Assembly (NCBI RefSeq): GCF_900119825.1
Contig: NZ_FPKR01000011.1
Span: 62,001 to 126,000, forward strand
Length of the DNA stretch: 64,000 bases
Reading direction: 5' to 3'
Source: Chitinimonas taiwanensis DSM 18899
Lineage (GTDB): Bacteria; Pseudomonadota; Gammaproteobacteria; Burkholderiales; Chitinimonadaceae
The notes under the pieces are model-generated. The model saw only the letters and a list, made by a program, of their open reading frames with translations, had not been told where the DNA came from and ran no database searches. Below, piece after piece: positions 32,906 through 41,871 of this stretch (the stretch's first letter is position 1; every line of letters starts with the position of its first letter). A program made the translations under genes and the position numbers.

Positions 32906-35092
32906 ATGACTGGCAACACGCTTCTACTTCGCCTTACCCCCCTGGCCACTGCGTTGGCCCTGCTCCCCGCCCAGGCCGACACCAGTGCGGCTGTCGATGC
33001 TGCCGCGGCCGATGCGCTACCGGCCGTGTCGATTACCGCGACTCGTCTGGCCAAGGACGCCGATGCCGTGGCACCCAATGTGTCGGTGCTGGCCCCCGAG
33101 GGCGAGGACGCCGGCCGGGTGCACGATATTCAAAGCCTGTTCGCCGATGAGCCCGGCGTGGATGTGGCGCGCGATCCGGCCCGGCGCGGCAATGCCGGTG
33201 TCAGCATCCGCGGTATCGATGGCAACCGCGTGCAGATGAGCATCGACGGGGTGAATCTGCCCCAGGTGTATATGGGCGGCGGCGCGGCGATTTCCGGGCG
33301 CGATATGGTCGAGCTGGACAGCTTGAGCGCAGTGGAAGTGGTCAAGGGGCCGTACTCGGGCCTGTATGGCGCCGATGCGCTCGGTGGCATCGTGGCCTAC
33401 CGCAGCCTGAATGTGGCCGATCTGCTCGACAAGGACGCCAGCGTGGGCGGCCGCATGCGCCTCGGCTATTACGGCGTGGATGACAGCTATAAGGCCGCCG
33501 CCGCCGCCGCCTTGCGTAGTGTCGATGTCAGCGCGCTGTTCAGCTACACGCGCCGCCAGGGCGAGAACAACGAAACCCAGGGCAAGAACGACAGCGCCAG
33601 CAGCGCGCGCACCACCGCCAACCCGCTCGACTGGCATAGCGATGCGCTGCTGGCCAAGTTGAACTGGCAGCTGGCGCGCGGCCACAGCCTCGGTTTTACC
33701 CAGGACAGCTTCCGCCGCCATAGCGAGGGCGATTACCTGAGCAGCCGCAGCGCCGCCGTGCTGGCCCAGACCAGCACCGACACGATGAAGCGCGACCGCA
33801 GCAGCTTGAGCTACGACTACCAGGGCGAAGCGCGCGGCCTGAGCGCCGCCCATGTCTCGGTCTACCGCCAGTACGGCGAAAGCCGCGAAGACACGCTGGA
33901 AAGCCGCGCCGGCAATGTGCGCCGCACCAATAACTCGGGTTTCGAGCAGACCGCCTGGGGCATCGATACCCAGCTGACCCAGCGTTTCGACCAGGGCAGC
34001 CTGCTGCATACCGTGGTGTGGGGCGCCGATTATGACCACACCGAATCCAGCCGGCCGCGCATGCGCACCCAGATCAATGCCAATGGCAGCGTCAGCACCG
34101 TGGTGGCCGGCGAGGTCTTTCCGCAGAAGACCTTCCCCGACAACGACAGCGAGAAGATCGGCCTGTTCGTGCAGGACGAGATCGCCTTCGCCTCTGGCCT
34201 CCTAGTCACCCCCTCGCTGCGCTACGACCGCTACAGCCTCACCCCCAAGCCCGACGCGCTGTATGCGAATGCCAATCCGAATCCGGCCAGCGTGCGCAAA
34301 TCGTCCGACTCGGCCGTCTCGCCGCGCCTGATGTTCAGCCTGCCGCTGGCACAGGGTTGGACCGGCTTTGCCCAGTTCGGCACTGGCTTCCGTACCCCGA
34401 ACTTCGACGACGGCGTGCTGGTGTTCGTGAACGCCGCCCAGGGTTATGAAATCCGCCCGAACCCGGACCTGAAGGCGGAAACCAGCCGCAGCATGGAATT
34501 CGGCACCCGCTACCAGGGCGAGCGCTTCGAGCTGGCCGCCACCGCCTACCAGAACCGTTACAAGAACTTCATCGCCTCCACCCTGGTGTCGGCTGTGGAT
34601 ACCAATGCCAACGGCGTGGCCACCGAGTTCCAGGCGCAGAACCTTGGCCGCATCCGTATCCAGGGCCTGGAGCTGAAGGCCGCCTGGCGCCTGCTGCCGC
34701 AGCTCAAGCTGCGCGGTGCGCTGGCCTATGCCAAGGCCGACGACCTGGAAAGCGATGTGCCCTACGACGGCGTGGAGCCGCTCAACGGCTTGCTGGCGCT
34801 CGACTACGCTGGCCAGGGCTGGGGCAGCAGCCTGAGCCTGCGCGGCGCACGCGCCAAGACGCGCACCAGCGCCGCCACCCTGTTCCAGGCACCCGGCTAT
34901 GGCGTGCTTGACCTGAGCGCCAGCTACCAGCTCACACGCCAGGCCAGCCTGCAGGCCGGCATCTACAACCTGGCCGACAAGAAGTACTGGCTGTGGAGCG
35001 ATGTGAAGGGCCAGGCCGCCGCCAGCACGGTGCTTGATCGCTACACCCAGGCCGGCCGCACCGCGGCGGCCAATTTCGAATACCGCTTTTAA
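32906..35092 (+). CDS. hmuR: TonB-dependent heme/hemoglobin receptor
   Basis: Outer-membrane receptor (728 residues) that imports heme using TonB energy. A signal peptide covers residues 1-23, a TonB-box-like VSITATR lies near residues 39-45, and the plug domain contains ARRGNAGVSIRGIDGNRVQMSIDGV. The barrel ends in FEYRF. The FRAP box appears as GFRTPNFDD and the NPNL box as NPDLKAETS. No histidine lies between them, unlike classical HemR. Genes for HemP, HemS and HmuTUV around it fix the heme assignment. ATG at 32906 follows the hairpin. Confidence 0.9.
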   Translation: MTGNTLLLRLTPLATALALLPAQADTSAAVDAAAADALPAVSITATRLAKDADAVAPNVSVLAPEGEDAGRVHDIQSLFADEPGVDVARDPARRGNAGVSIRGIDGNRVQMSIDGVNLPQVYMGGGAAISGRDMVELDSLSAVEVVKGPYSGLYGADALGGIVAYRSLNVADLLDKDASVGGRMRLGYYGVDDSYKAAAAAALRSVDVSALFSYTRRQGENNETQGKNDSASSARTTANPLDWHSDALLAKLNWQLARGHSLGFTQDSFRRHSEGDYLSSRSAAVLAQTSTDTMKRDRSSLSYDYQGEARGLSAAHVSVYRQYGESREDTLESRAGNVRRTNNSGFEQTAWGIDTQLTQRFDQGSLLHTVVWGADYDHTESSRPRMRTQINANGSVSTVVAGEVFPQKTFPDNDSEKIGLFVQDEIAFASGLLVTPSLRYDRYSLTPKPDALYANANPNPASVRKSSDSAVSPRLMFSLPLAQGWTGFAQFGTGFRTPNFDDGVLVFVNAAQGYEIRPNPDLKAETSRSMEFGTRYQGERFELAATAYQNRYKNFIASTLVSAVDTNANGVATEFQAQNLGRIRIQGLELKAAWRLLPQLKLRGALAYAKADDLESDVPYDGVEPLNGLLALDYAGQGWGSSLSLRGARAKTRTSAATLFQAPGYGVLDLSASYQLTRQASLQAGIYNLADKKYWLWSDVKGQAAASTVLDRYTQAGRTAAANFEYRF

Positions 35093-35400
35093 GTAGGTAC
35101 TGCGCGAATCAACTTGAGCGTCAGCGAAGCTCCCTCGCGGAGGCGAGGGCGGGGGGAGTGGAATCAATCAGCGACAGCCGCTTGATTCCGCTATGCCCTG
35201 TAGCGCCCGGCTTTGCCGGGCGGGGAGGTACTGGCTGAGGTTCCGAGTAGCGTAGCGTCGGTTTGACTGCCGTACCAGCCCAGGGCGCAAGCCTTGCGGC
35301 CAGCTACTCACCCTGTTGTTGGAGGAGGCCAGAACTGGCCTTTGGCAGGGGCAGCGTCGTCCGGGAAGCCGGCGCTGCCCGATGCCATTTTTTCATTTGC
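35093..35400 (+). other. Gene-free, hairpin-rich gap between receptor and hemS
   Basis: No gene is visible. Three stem-loops occur in order: CCCTCGC/GCGAGGG (35132-35149), GGAATCAA/TTGATTCC (about 35159-35188) and GCCCGGC/GCCGGGC (35205-35221). None has a T-run, so they look like mRNA-stabilising or repeat-type structures rather than terminators. Confidence 0.5.
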
Positions 35401-35414
35401 GAAGGAGTGCAACC

Positions 35415-36440
35415 ATGAATGCAAGCACGCTCTGGCAGAACTATCTGCACCTGAAGGCCGCCGAGCCGAAGATACGCGCGCGTGATGCCGCGGCCCGCCT
35501 GGGCGTCAGCGAAGCCGAGCTGGTGGCGGCCGATCCGCTCTCCACCACGCTCTTCCCCAAGTGGGCCGACATCCTGGGCGCGCTGGAAGTGCTGGGCCCG
35601 GTGATGACCCTGACCCGCAACGAAGCGGCCGTACACGAAAAGACCGGCATTTACGCCAATGTCAGCATCCAGGGCGAGATGGGCCTGGCGCTCAACCCCG
35701 AGATCGACCTGCGCTTTTTCCTGCACAGCTGGCGCTACGGCTTTGCCCTGCGCGGCGAGCGCCCGTCCATCCAGTTCTTCGACCGGCATGGCGATGCGGT
35801 GCACAAGATCTTCCTGACCCCGCTGTCCGATGCCGCCGCCTACGACGAGCTGGTCAGCCGCTACGCCAGCAGCCATGCCTGCGTGGAAGTCGACCTGCAG
35901 CGCGAGGCCGCCAATGAGCAGCCCGACGCCGCCATCGACCTGGCCGCCTTCCGCCAGGGCTGGCTCAATCTGCAGGACACCCACGATTTCTTCCCGCTGC
36001 TGCGCCGCTTTGGCCTGCGCCGTCCGCAGGCGCTGCGCCTGGCGCCGCAGGGCTATGTGCGCCCGGTTACGCTGGAATCGGTGAGCCTTTTGCTGCATGC
36101 GGCGGCGCGCACCCAGCTGTCCATCATGGTGTTTGCCGGTAACCATGGCTGCCTGCAAATCCACACCGGCCCGGTCAACAAGATCGTGCCGATGGGGCCG
36201 TGGCTGAATGTGCTCGATCCGGGCTTCAATCTGCATCTGCGCATGGACCTGTTCGCCCACGCCTATGTGGTGCGCAAGCCCACTCGCGATGGCGAAGTGA
36301 CCTCGCTTGAGTGCTATGACGCGGCCGGCGAGCTGATTGTGCAGTTCTTTGGCGAGCGCAAGCCGGGCAAGCCGGAACTGGCGGCCTGGGCTGAGCTGGC
36401 GCTCAGCCTGCCTGATCTGGAGCTTGCCCATGCTGCGTAA
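35415..36440 (+). CDS. hemS: Heme-degrading or heme-carrier protein, HemS/ChuS family
   Basis: Cytoplasmic protein (341 residues) made of two tandem HemS repeats (about 1-165 and 185-335), which binds imported heme and in ChuS/HemS homologues breaks it down or passes it on. Repeat signatures are LGPVMTLTRNEAAVHEKTGIY in the first half and LGP-like AARTQLSIMVFAGNHGCLQIHTGPV in the second. The start is supported by GAAGGAG eight bases upstream. It overlaps hmuT by 11 bp. Confidence 0.93.
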   Translation: MNASTLWQNYLHLKAAEPKIRARDAAARLGVSEAELVAADPLSTTLFPKWADILGALEVLGPVMTLTRNEAAVHEKTGIYANVSIQGEMGLALNPEIDLRFFLHSWRYGFALRGERPSIQFFDRHGDAVHKIFLTPLSDAAAYDELVSRYASSHACVEVDLQREAANEQPDAAIDLAAFRQGWLNLQDTHDFFPLLRRFGLRRPQALRLAPQGYVRPVTLESVSLLLHAAARTQLSIMVFAGNHGCLQIHTGPVNKIVPMGPWLNVLDPGFNLHLRMDLFAHAYVVRKPTRDGEVTSLECYDAAGELIVQFFGERKPGKPELAAWAELALSLPDLELAHAA

Positions 36441-37221
36441 ATCGCTCGCCCTGGCCGTTGCCGCGCTGCTCAGCCAGGTGGCCCTGGCCACCGACCGCAT
36501 TGTGGTGCTCAGCGCCGATGTGGCTGAAATCGTAGTGGCGCTGGGCAAGGCTGACGCGGTGGTCGGGCGCGACCGCTCGGCCAAGCTGCCGGCCCTGGCC
36601 CAGGCCAGTGATATCGGCCTGTCGCGCTCGCTCAGCGCTGAGCCCATCCTGCGCCTCAAGCCCAGCCTGGTCATTGGCAGCCGCATGGTGATGCCGGCCG
36701 GCATCTGGAGCCAGCTGAAGGACTTCGGCCTGCGCGCCGTGCAGGTGGGCAGCCGCGAAGATGGTGCCGACTACGCCGAGGCGATCCGCGCGGTGGGCGC
36801 CCTGGTGGGGGCCGAAAACCAGGCCGCCAAGCTGGCCGGCGACTGGCAGCAGGCCATGCGCCCGCAGGCCGCGCTGGGCAAGCGCATTCTGATCACCTAC
36901 GAAGGCAAGACGGTGGCCGGGCGCGATACCCCGTCCGATACGCTGATCCGCGCCGCAGGTGGCATCAATGCCGCGGCCGGCATCAGCGGTTACAAGCCAC
37001 TGGATGCCGAGGCGCTGGCCAAGCTCGCGCCCGATCTGATCCTGGTGGCCGAACACAATCAGGCCGTGTACGGCGGCCTGGCCCAGCTGCGCCAGCGTGC
37101 CGATATCGCCAGCACGCCGGCTGGCAAGCAGGGCAAGGTGTTCGAAGTGCCCGTGCATGAATTCTTCAGCGTGAACCTGGGCAGCCCGGCCGCGGTGAAG
37201 AAACTGAAAAGCCTGAGCTGA
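36430..37221 (+). CDS. hmuT: Heme ABC transporter substrate-binding protein
   Basis: Periplasmic heme receptor of cluster A-II (263 residues; signal peptide 1-20 ending ALA/TDR). It follows HmuT/PhuT: RIVVLSADVAEIVVALGKADAVVGRDRS, then DIGLSRSLSAEPILRLKPSLVIGS, LITYEGKTVAGRDTPSDTLI, and KGK-like C-terminal VFEVPVHEFF. Arg66-type lobe contacts cannot be assigned without alignment. Overlap with hemS and position before hmuU show a shared transcript. Confidence 0.92.
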   Translation: MLRKSLALAVAALLSQVALATDRIVVLSADVAEIVVALGKADAVVGRDRSAKLPALAQASDIGLSRSLSAEPILRLKPSLVIGSRMVMPAGIWSQLKDFGLRAVQVGSREDGADYAEAIRAVGALVGAENQAAKLAGDWQQAMRPQAALGKRILITYEGKTVAGRDTPSDTLIRAAGGINAAAGISGYKPLDAEALAKLAPDLILVAEHNQAVYGGLAQLRQRADIASTPAGKQGKVFEVPVHEFFSVNLGSPAAVKKLKSLS

Positions 37222-37316
37222 ACCCCGCCCGCGCCTTTCGCCAATGGCTGGCCCTGATGGGGGCAGCCTGCTGGCCAAGGCGTGTGGCGCTTTATGCGTT
37301 TTGTGAGCCGACTGTC

Positions 37317-38333
37317 ATGCCCACGTCCGAAGCCCGTTTGCGCTGGCCGCACCGTCCGCCTGTGTTTGCTCCCCTGCTGGCGGGCCTCTATGGCCTATTA
37401 CCGCGCCTGGCCCTGCTGGCCGCCAGCGCCGGCCTGATCGTGTTCGCGCTCGGTTTTGCCGGCGATGGCTGGCAGTGGCCGGACCTAGCCGACCCGCTGG
37501 TCAGCGCGCTGCGCCTACCGCGCGTGCTGTCGGCCCTCTTGGTGGGCGCGGCGCTGGCGGCGGCCGGGGCCGCACTGCAGGCGCTGTTCCGCAACCCCTT
37601 GGCCGACCCTGGCCTGATCGGCACCGCCAGCGGCGCCGCCCTGGCCGTGGTGGCGGTGATGGCGCTGGGTCTGGTCAGCATCGGCCTGCCCACGGCGGCC
37701 TTTATTGGCGCGCTGCTCAGCACCTGGCTGCTGCTGGGCTTGTCGCGCCTGCTGGGCGGGGGCGAGATCAGCCTTTTGCTGCTTGGCCTGGTGCTGGGCA
37801 GCCTGGCCGCGGCGGCCACCGGCATGCTGCTATTTCTATCGGATGACCTGACCCTGCGCAGCGCGATGAGCTGGTTATCGGGCCAGCTGGGCAGCAGCAC
37901 CGGCGCGCCGCTGGCCTGGGCCGCGCCGTTTGCCCTGGCCGGCATCGCCCTGCTGCTGGCCATGGGGCGCGAGCTCGACTGCCTGCTGCTGGGCGAGGAT
38001 GAGGCGCGCAGCCTGGGGGTGCCGGTGGAGCGTGTACGGCTGTGGACCGCCATCGGCGCCGCGCTGGCTGTGGGCGCGGCGGTGTCGGTGGCCGGCATCA
38101 TCGGCTTTATCGGCATGATGGTGCCCAATGCCTGTGCGCTGCTGCTCGGCGGTGGGCGGCGGCGCCTGATCTGGGTATCCAGCCTCGCCGGTGCGCTCTT
38201 CCTGCTACTGATGGATACGCTGGCGCGTGGCATTGCCTACCCGGTCAATTTGCCGGTGGGTCTGCTGGCCGGTTTTATCGGCCCGCTGTGCTTCTTCTGG
38301 TTATTCCGCCTGCGCGCACGGAGGCTGGCATGA
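37317..38333 (+). CDS. hmuU: Heme ABC transporter permease
   Basis: Inner-membrane FecCD-family permease, 338 residues with about nine to ten membrane segments. Family motifs are RLPRVLSALLVGAALAAAGAALQALFRNPLADPGLIG at residues about 66-102 and GIIGFIGMMVPN toward the C-terminus. ATG at 37317 is preferred; earlier codons in the same frame lack similarity. The stop overlaps hmuV by ATGA. Confidence 0.93.
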   Translation: MPTSEARLRWPHRPPVFAPLLAGLYGLLPRLALLAASAGLIVFALGFAGDGWQWPDLADPLVSALRLPRVLSALLVGAALAAAGAALQALFRNPLADPGLIGTASGAALAVVAVMALGLVSIGLPTAAFIGALLSTWLLLGLSRLLGGGEISLLLLGLVLGSLAAAATGMLLFLSDDLTLRSAMSWLSGQLGSSTGAPLAWAAPFALAGIALLLAMGRELDCLLLGEDEARSLGVPVERVRLWTAIGAALAVGAAVSVAGIIGFIGMMVPNACALLLGGGRRRLIWVSSLAGALFLLLMDTLARGIAYPVNLPVGLLAGFIGPLCFFWLFRLRARRLA

Positions 38334-39130
38334 ACGCCGCTGCCATACCGGCCATGCCGGCTTTTCTGCTGCGTCAGCTCGGCCTGCAGGCCGGCACGCG
38401 CGCGCTGCTGGAGGGCATCGACGCTCAGCTGCCGCTCGGGCGCTTTACCGCCATCGTCGGCCCGAATGGTGCTGGCAAGAGTTCGCTGCTGAAACTGCTG
38501 GCCGGCCTGCAAGCCCCGAGCCAGGGCCAGGTGCTGCTGCATGGCCTGCCACTGGCCGCCATGCCGCTGGCCGAACGCGCGCGCCAGCTGGGCTGGCTGG
38601 GCCAGTTTGCCGCGGCCGATTTGCCACTGAGCCTGCACGACTATGTGCTGCTGGGCCTGCGCCCCACGCTGGGCAGCTTTGGCCAGGCTAGCGCGCCGGA
38701 CCTCGCACGTGTCGCGTCCGCACTGCAGCAGTTCGACCTGCTCGGCGCCCAGCAGCGCCGCTGGGGCCAGCTATCGGGTGGCGAGCGCCAGCGCGCGGGC
38801 CTGGCGCGCCTCCTGGTGCAGGATGCGCCGCTCTGGCTGCTGGATGAACCGACCAATCACCTCGACCTCAAGCACCAGGCCCTGCTATTCCGCCGCCTGC
38901 GCGCCGAAGTGGCCCAGGGCCGCACCATTGTGGCGGTGCTGCACGATCTGCCCCAGGCCGCACGCTGGGCCGACCATGTGCTGCTGCTGGGCGAAGGCCG
39001 CCTGCTCGCCCAGGGCGCGCCGGCCGATTGCCTGAGCGCCGCCGAGCTCAGCCGCGCCTACCAATGGCCGGTGCGCCTCTGGCCCGATGCGGCCGGCCAC
39101 TGGCAGCTGGCGGTGGGCGAGGTGGCTTAG
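38330..39130 (+). CDS. hmuV: Heme ABC transporter ATP-binding protein
   Basis: ATPase of the heme importer (266 residues). Walker A is GPNGAGKSSLLKLL, the signature LSGGERQRAGLARLL, Walker B LWLLDEPTNHLD and the switch VLHDLPQAA. The N-terminal lobe opens directly with the heme/siderophore type sequence LLEGIDAQLPLGRF. It is translationally coupled to hmuU and precedes the ChaN-like lipoprotein gene by 87 bp. Confidence 0.94.
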   Translation: MNAAAIPAMPAFLLRQLGLQAGTRALLEGIDAQLPLGRFTAIVGPNGAGKSSLLKLLAGLQAPSQGQVLLHGLPLAAMPLAERARQLGWLGQFAAADLPLSLHDYVLLGLRPTLGSFGQASAPDLARVASALQQFDLLGAQQRRWGQLSGGERQRAGLARLLVQDAPLWLLDEPTNHLDLKHQALLFRRLRAEVAQGRTIVAVLHDLPQAARWADHVLLLGEGRLLAQGAPADCLSAAELSRAYQWPVRLWPDAAGHWQLAVGEVA

Positions 39131-39217
39131 CTGCTGGTGGGCTGCGGCCCGGCGCCGCAGCCGTCTACGCTGTATTCCAACCACGCCGCTACGGCGGCTT
39201 TGCCTGCGAGTCTTCCC

Positions 39218-40039
39218 ATGTCCTATTCCCTGCCCACCGTGTTGGCGGCCACGCTGCTGCTGGCCGGCTGCGCAAGCACCCCGGCCCAGCCCGTGGCCGA
39301 TTTGCGCGCCGCGCTTGGCCAGCCCGGCTTTACCCTGATCGGCGAGGTGCACGACAACGCCGCAGTGCATGCGCTGCGCGCCCAGGCGCTGGAGCGGGCC
39401 CTGGCGGCCGGCTGGCGCCCGGCGCTGGCCTTCGAGCAATTCGACCGCGAGCGCCAGGCCGATATCGACGCGGCGCGCCGCGAGGCGCCGCAGGATGTGG
39501 ACGCGCTGATCGCCCGCGCCAAGCCAGCCGGCAAGGGCTGGCACTGGGATTTCTATCGCCCGCTGTTGGTGCTGGCGCTGCGTTACGACTTGCCCATCGT
39601 GGCGGCCAATCTGTCGCGCGCCGATGCGAGCAAGGTGGTCAAGCAGGGTTATGCCGCCGCGCTATCGGCCGAGCAGATTGCGCGTTACCAGCTGGATGCC
39701 GGCGTGCCGGATGCGCTGCAGGCCGGCCAGATGCGCGCGATTGCCATCGGCCACTGCAATCAGCTGCCGGACAGCCTGTTGCCCGGCATGGCGCGCGCGC
39801 AGATCGCCCGCGATGTGGTGATGGCCGACGCCATCGCCCCCTACCGCGCGCGCGGCGTGGTGCTGATTGCCGGCAACGGCCATGTGCGCCGTGACCTGGG
39901 CGTGCCGCACTGGCTGCCCGAGGCGCGCGCCTTGGGCCTGCTGGAAAGCCCTGAACCGCAAGCCTACGACCAAAGCTGGGTGCTGCCGCGCCAGTACCGG
40001 CCCGACCCCTGCGCGGGTCTGGCAGCAGGCAAGGGCTAG
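39218..40039 (+). CDS. ChaN-family heme-binding lipoprotein
   Basis: A 273-residue lipoprotein (lipobox LAGC, Cys18) of the ChaN/PhuW/DUF399 family. These erythromycin-esterase-like proteins bind heme and commonly follow heme uptake genes. Motifs are TLIGEVHDNAAVHALRAQALE, ALAFEQFDRERQADID, PIVAANLSR and VVLIAGNGHVRRDLGVPHWL, including histidines that could act on or bind heme. The last codons (GLAAGKG) lie in a segment that is repeated at 43258, where it is no longer attached to the gene. Confidence 0.88.
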   Translation: MSYSLPTVLAATLLLAGCASTPAQPVADLRAALGQPGFTLIGEVHDNAAVHALRAQALERALAAGWRPALAFEQFDRERQADIDAARREAPQDVDALIARAKPAGKGWHWDFYRPLLVLALRYDLPIVAANLSRADASKVVKQGYAAALSAEQIARYQLDAGVPDALQAGQMRAIAIGHCNQLPDSLLPGMARAQIARDVVMADAIAPYRARGVVLIAGNGHVRRDLGVPHWLPEARALGLLESPEPQAYDQSWVLPRQYRPDPCAGLAAGKG

Positions 40040-40132
40040 CCGCTCAGCTTGATACGAATCCTATTCAGCGCGGCGGGCTACCGTCCCGCCGCAGCTGGCC
40101 CGGGAGCAGGTCAGCTATGCGGTTGGAGTCGC
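40021..40132 (+). repeat. Left direct repeat flanking the 3.1-kb island
   Basis: This 112-bp segment contains the end of the ChaN gene and a leader-like sequence. It matches 43258-43310 plus 43380-43438 in the same orientation at 103 of 112 positions. The right copy carries 69 additional bp between the two blocks, bounded by GGCGCGG. The left copy stops just before the ATG present in the right copy. Confidence 0.85.
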
Positions 40133-40175
40133 TCCTTGGGTGACAGGCAGCGTGCAGGCTTCTGGAGTCGGGTAA

Positions 40176-40303
40176 TTTTTCCCCTAGTTGCGGGATGCCT
40201 AATCAAGCAAGAGCTGATAAAAAGCGCCAGAACGTCAGGCAGTGATCGAAACCCTATGTCGTAGTGATGTGTTTGAACATATCTTTTTGGGCGTTGAATT
40301 AAT
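40176..40303 (+). promoter_or_regulatory. Conserved accessory-gene leader, copy 1
   Basis: A 128-nt block with the same layout as 45588-45715 and 47089-47216. Shared landmarks are TTTTTCCC, GGGATGCC, CTGATA-N-AAAGC at offset about 40, and a TTT-rich stretch before the end AAT. It ends 26 bp before the membrane-protein start at 40330. Confidence 0.6.
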
Positions 40304-40329
40304 CTTGGTACTACTAATTACCTGTGGAG

Positions 40330-40584
40330 ATGCATAAGGTGGCACATGACGCTTTTGAGCCGGTTGATCTAAGTTACGAGAATATTCAATGGTTTAGAAA
40401 AAGATGGTTTGTTGTTATAACGATGCTGATATTTTGTCCGGCTACGATTCTTATCTGCCTTACCGGTGAGGTCTACGCTAAAAGGAAGGATGGCGTCTAC
40501 AAGTTCAGTGGTAAGCAAAAAAATATTTTGCTGGTTATTGCGGTGATTTTCTTGATACAGGGATTAATTCGTTTAATTAATTGA
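40330..40584 (+). CDS. Small two-span membrane protein (orphan)
   Basis: An 84-residue protein with two hydrophobic helices (about residues 27-46, VVITMLIFCPATILICLTGEV, and 66-80, ILLVIAVIFLIQGLIRL) joined by a basic loop (AKRKDGVYKFSGKQKN). The frame also has a GTG at 40324, and TGGAG lies close by. The gene is AT-rich compared with the flanking heme genes and is the first gene of the island. I recognise no family; it may be an immunity-type or stress membrane protein, but nothing in the sequence proves it. Confidence 0.6.
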   Translation: MHKVAHDAFEPVDLSYENIQWFRKRWFVVITMLIFCPATILICLTGEVYAKRKDGVYKFSGKQKNILLVIAVIFLIQGLIRLIN

Positions 40585-40948
40585 TTTAAATTTCAGTCGG
40601 TACGTCAACCCAAGGCTATGCTTTGGGTTATTTTTTGGGTCTTGGCGGTAATTGCGAGCTACTTGTTACTCAGTGCCGGCCCAGTAGGACTCACCTGTTA
40701 AATACAATTTTGGTTGAGCTATTAATCAGAATTATTGAGGGTATCTGCATGTATTGGTGGGCGCGGTGGGGTGCTTTGGGGGATGTGGTAAGTCACATCT
40801 TGGTGAAGCTGATTCCGATGAAGATCACGCCCATGAGTCTCTTTGTTCGGTCGTTAATGGTCAATATGAGCAGCTTTGGTGGGCCAAATTTCTATCGCCT
40901 TTGAAGCGCATTTTGAATTTCACAAGCCAGGCTTGTTGAGAGGTTTTT
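40585..40948 (+). other. Gene-poor stretch in the island
   Basis: Open frames of 60-93 codons exist (for example 40754-40939), but none has a ribosome site, a recognisable motif or consistent codon use. The stretch may contain a decayed gene fragment upstream of the methyltransferase. Nothing firm can be assigned. Confidence 0.4.
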
Positions 40949-41707
40949 ATGGCGGAATATCAGTCGAAATTAACGGATAATGCCGCGGATTTCATCTGGC
41001 CAAATGATGATGTATTCGGAAGAATCGCATCGCGCTACGATTGGCTATGTGACTTGTTTAGTTTTGGCCTACATCGCCTCTGGAAGCACAGAATGGCGCA
41101 GCGCATTGCTGGCGAAACATGGGTCACTTTATTGGATGGTGCGACCGGTACGGGCGATATCATGCTTCGAATATTCTCGAAAATCTCCGACAAGAAGAAA
41201 AATATCATTGCCGCTGATATTAGTGAAAAGATGCTGGGCGTCGCACATAGAAAGCTGATGCCCATGCCAAGCAATGTCAGCTTGGTTCGTCTGGATGCAG
41301 AAAATATGGCCTCCATTCCCAGTGCCAGTATCGATGCTTATTCGATTTCACTAGCGCTGAAGATATGCAATCGGCACCGGGTGTTGGAGGAGGCTTTGCG
41401 AGTGTTAAAGCCGGGTGGTCGATTGATTGTGCTGGAAGCGTCCAATATTCGCTATGCGTTTATCCAAAGGCTTTACCTTGTGTATATGTCCATTTGCATA
41501 CCGCTACTTGGCTGGCTGATGACTGCCGGAGATACCTCTGCCTATAAGTATTTACTTAAAGGGATCAAGGAATTTCCTTCAGCAGAAGGCTTGGCGGCGG
41601 AAATGCTGAATGCTGGTTTTGAAAGCGTCGAGTTCGAACGCTTGACCTTGGGGATTGTGGCGATTCACGTTGCACGCAAACCGCTAGTCGGTACGCTTCA
41701 CGTCTGA
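40949..41707 (+). CDS. UbiE/COQ5-like SAM-dependent methyltransferase (island-encoded)
   Basis: A 252-residue class I methyltransferase. The UbiE-type N-terminus FGRIASRYDWLCDLFSFGLHRLWKHRM is clear, motif I is LLDGATGTGDIMLRI, and the post-motif helix LRVLKPGGRLIVLEASN is present. UbiE methylates ubiquinone and menaquinone precursors. The usual GGTGD is ATGTGD here and the C-terminal half is divergent, so a different quinone-like or secondary-metabolite substrate is possible. The gene is AT-rich and sits among orphans, unlike the housekeeping ubiE that is normally next to ubiB/ubiJ. Confidence 0.8.
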   Translation: MAEYQSKLTDNAADFIWPNDDVFGRIASRYDWLCDLFSFGLHRLWKHRMAQRIAGETWVTLLDGATGTGDIMLRIFSKISDKKKNIIAADISEKMLGVAHRKLMPMPSNVSLVRLDAENMASIPSASIDAYSISLALKICNRHRVLEEALRVLKPGGRLIVLEASNIRYAFIQRLYLVYMSICIPLLGWLMTAGDTSAYKYLLKGIKEFPSAEGLAAEMLNAGFESVEFERLTLGIVAIHVARKPLVGTLHV

Positions 41708-41871
41708 TCATGCTGCCCACGGGTAACCTCAGATTGTTGACTGAATATGTTCTGAAGGGAGCGTTGAGGGTTTGATTTTGGGTTAATCGTCCAGGCTGGC
41801 GTGGAATTTGGCAGAGCCTGTGCGATATGGTTTGATGGTTTGTATTTTTAGAAATGCTTGATTGGGGATGT

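Noticed and set aside
40754-40939. Possible 61-codon gene in the island
   Set aside because: It has no ribosome site, no recognisable motif, and overlaps another equally long frame. It was treated as gene-poor sequence.
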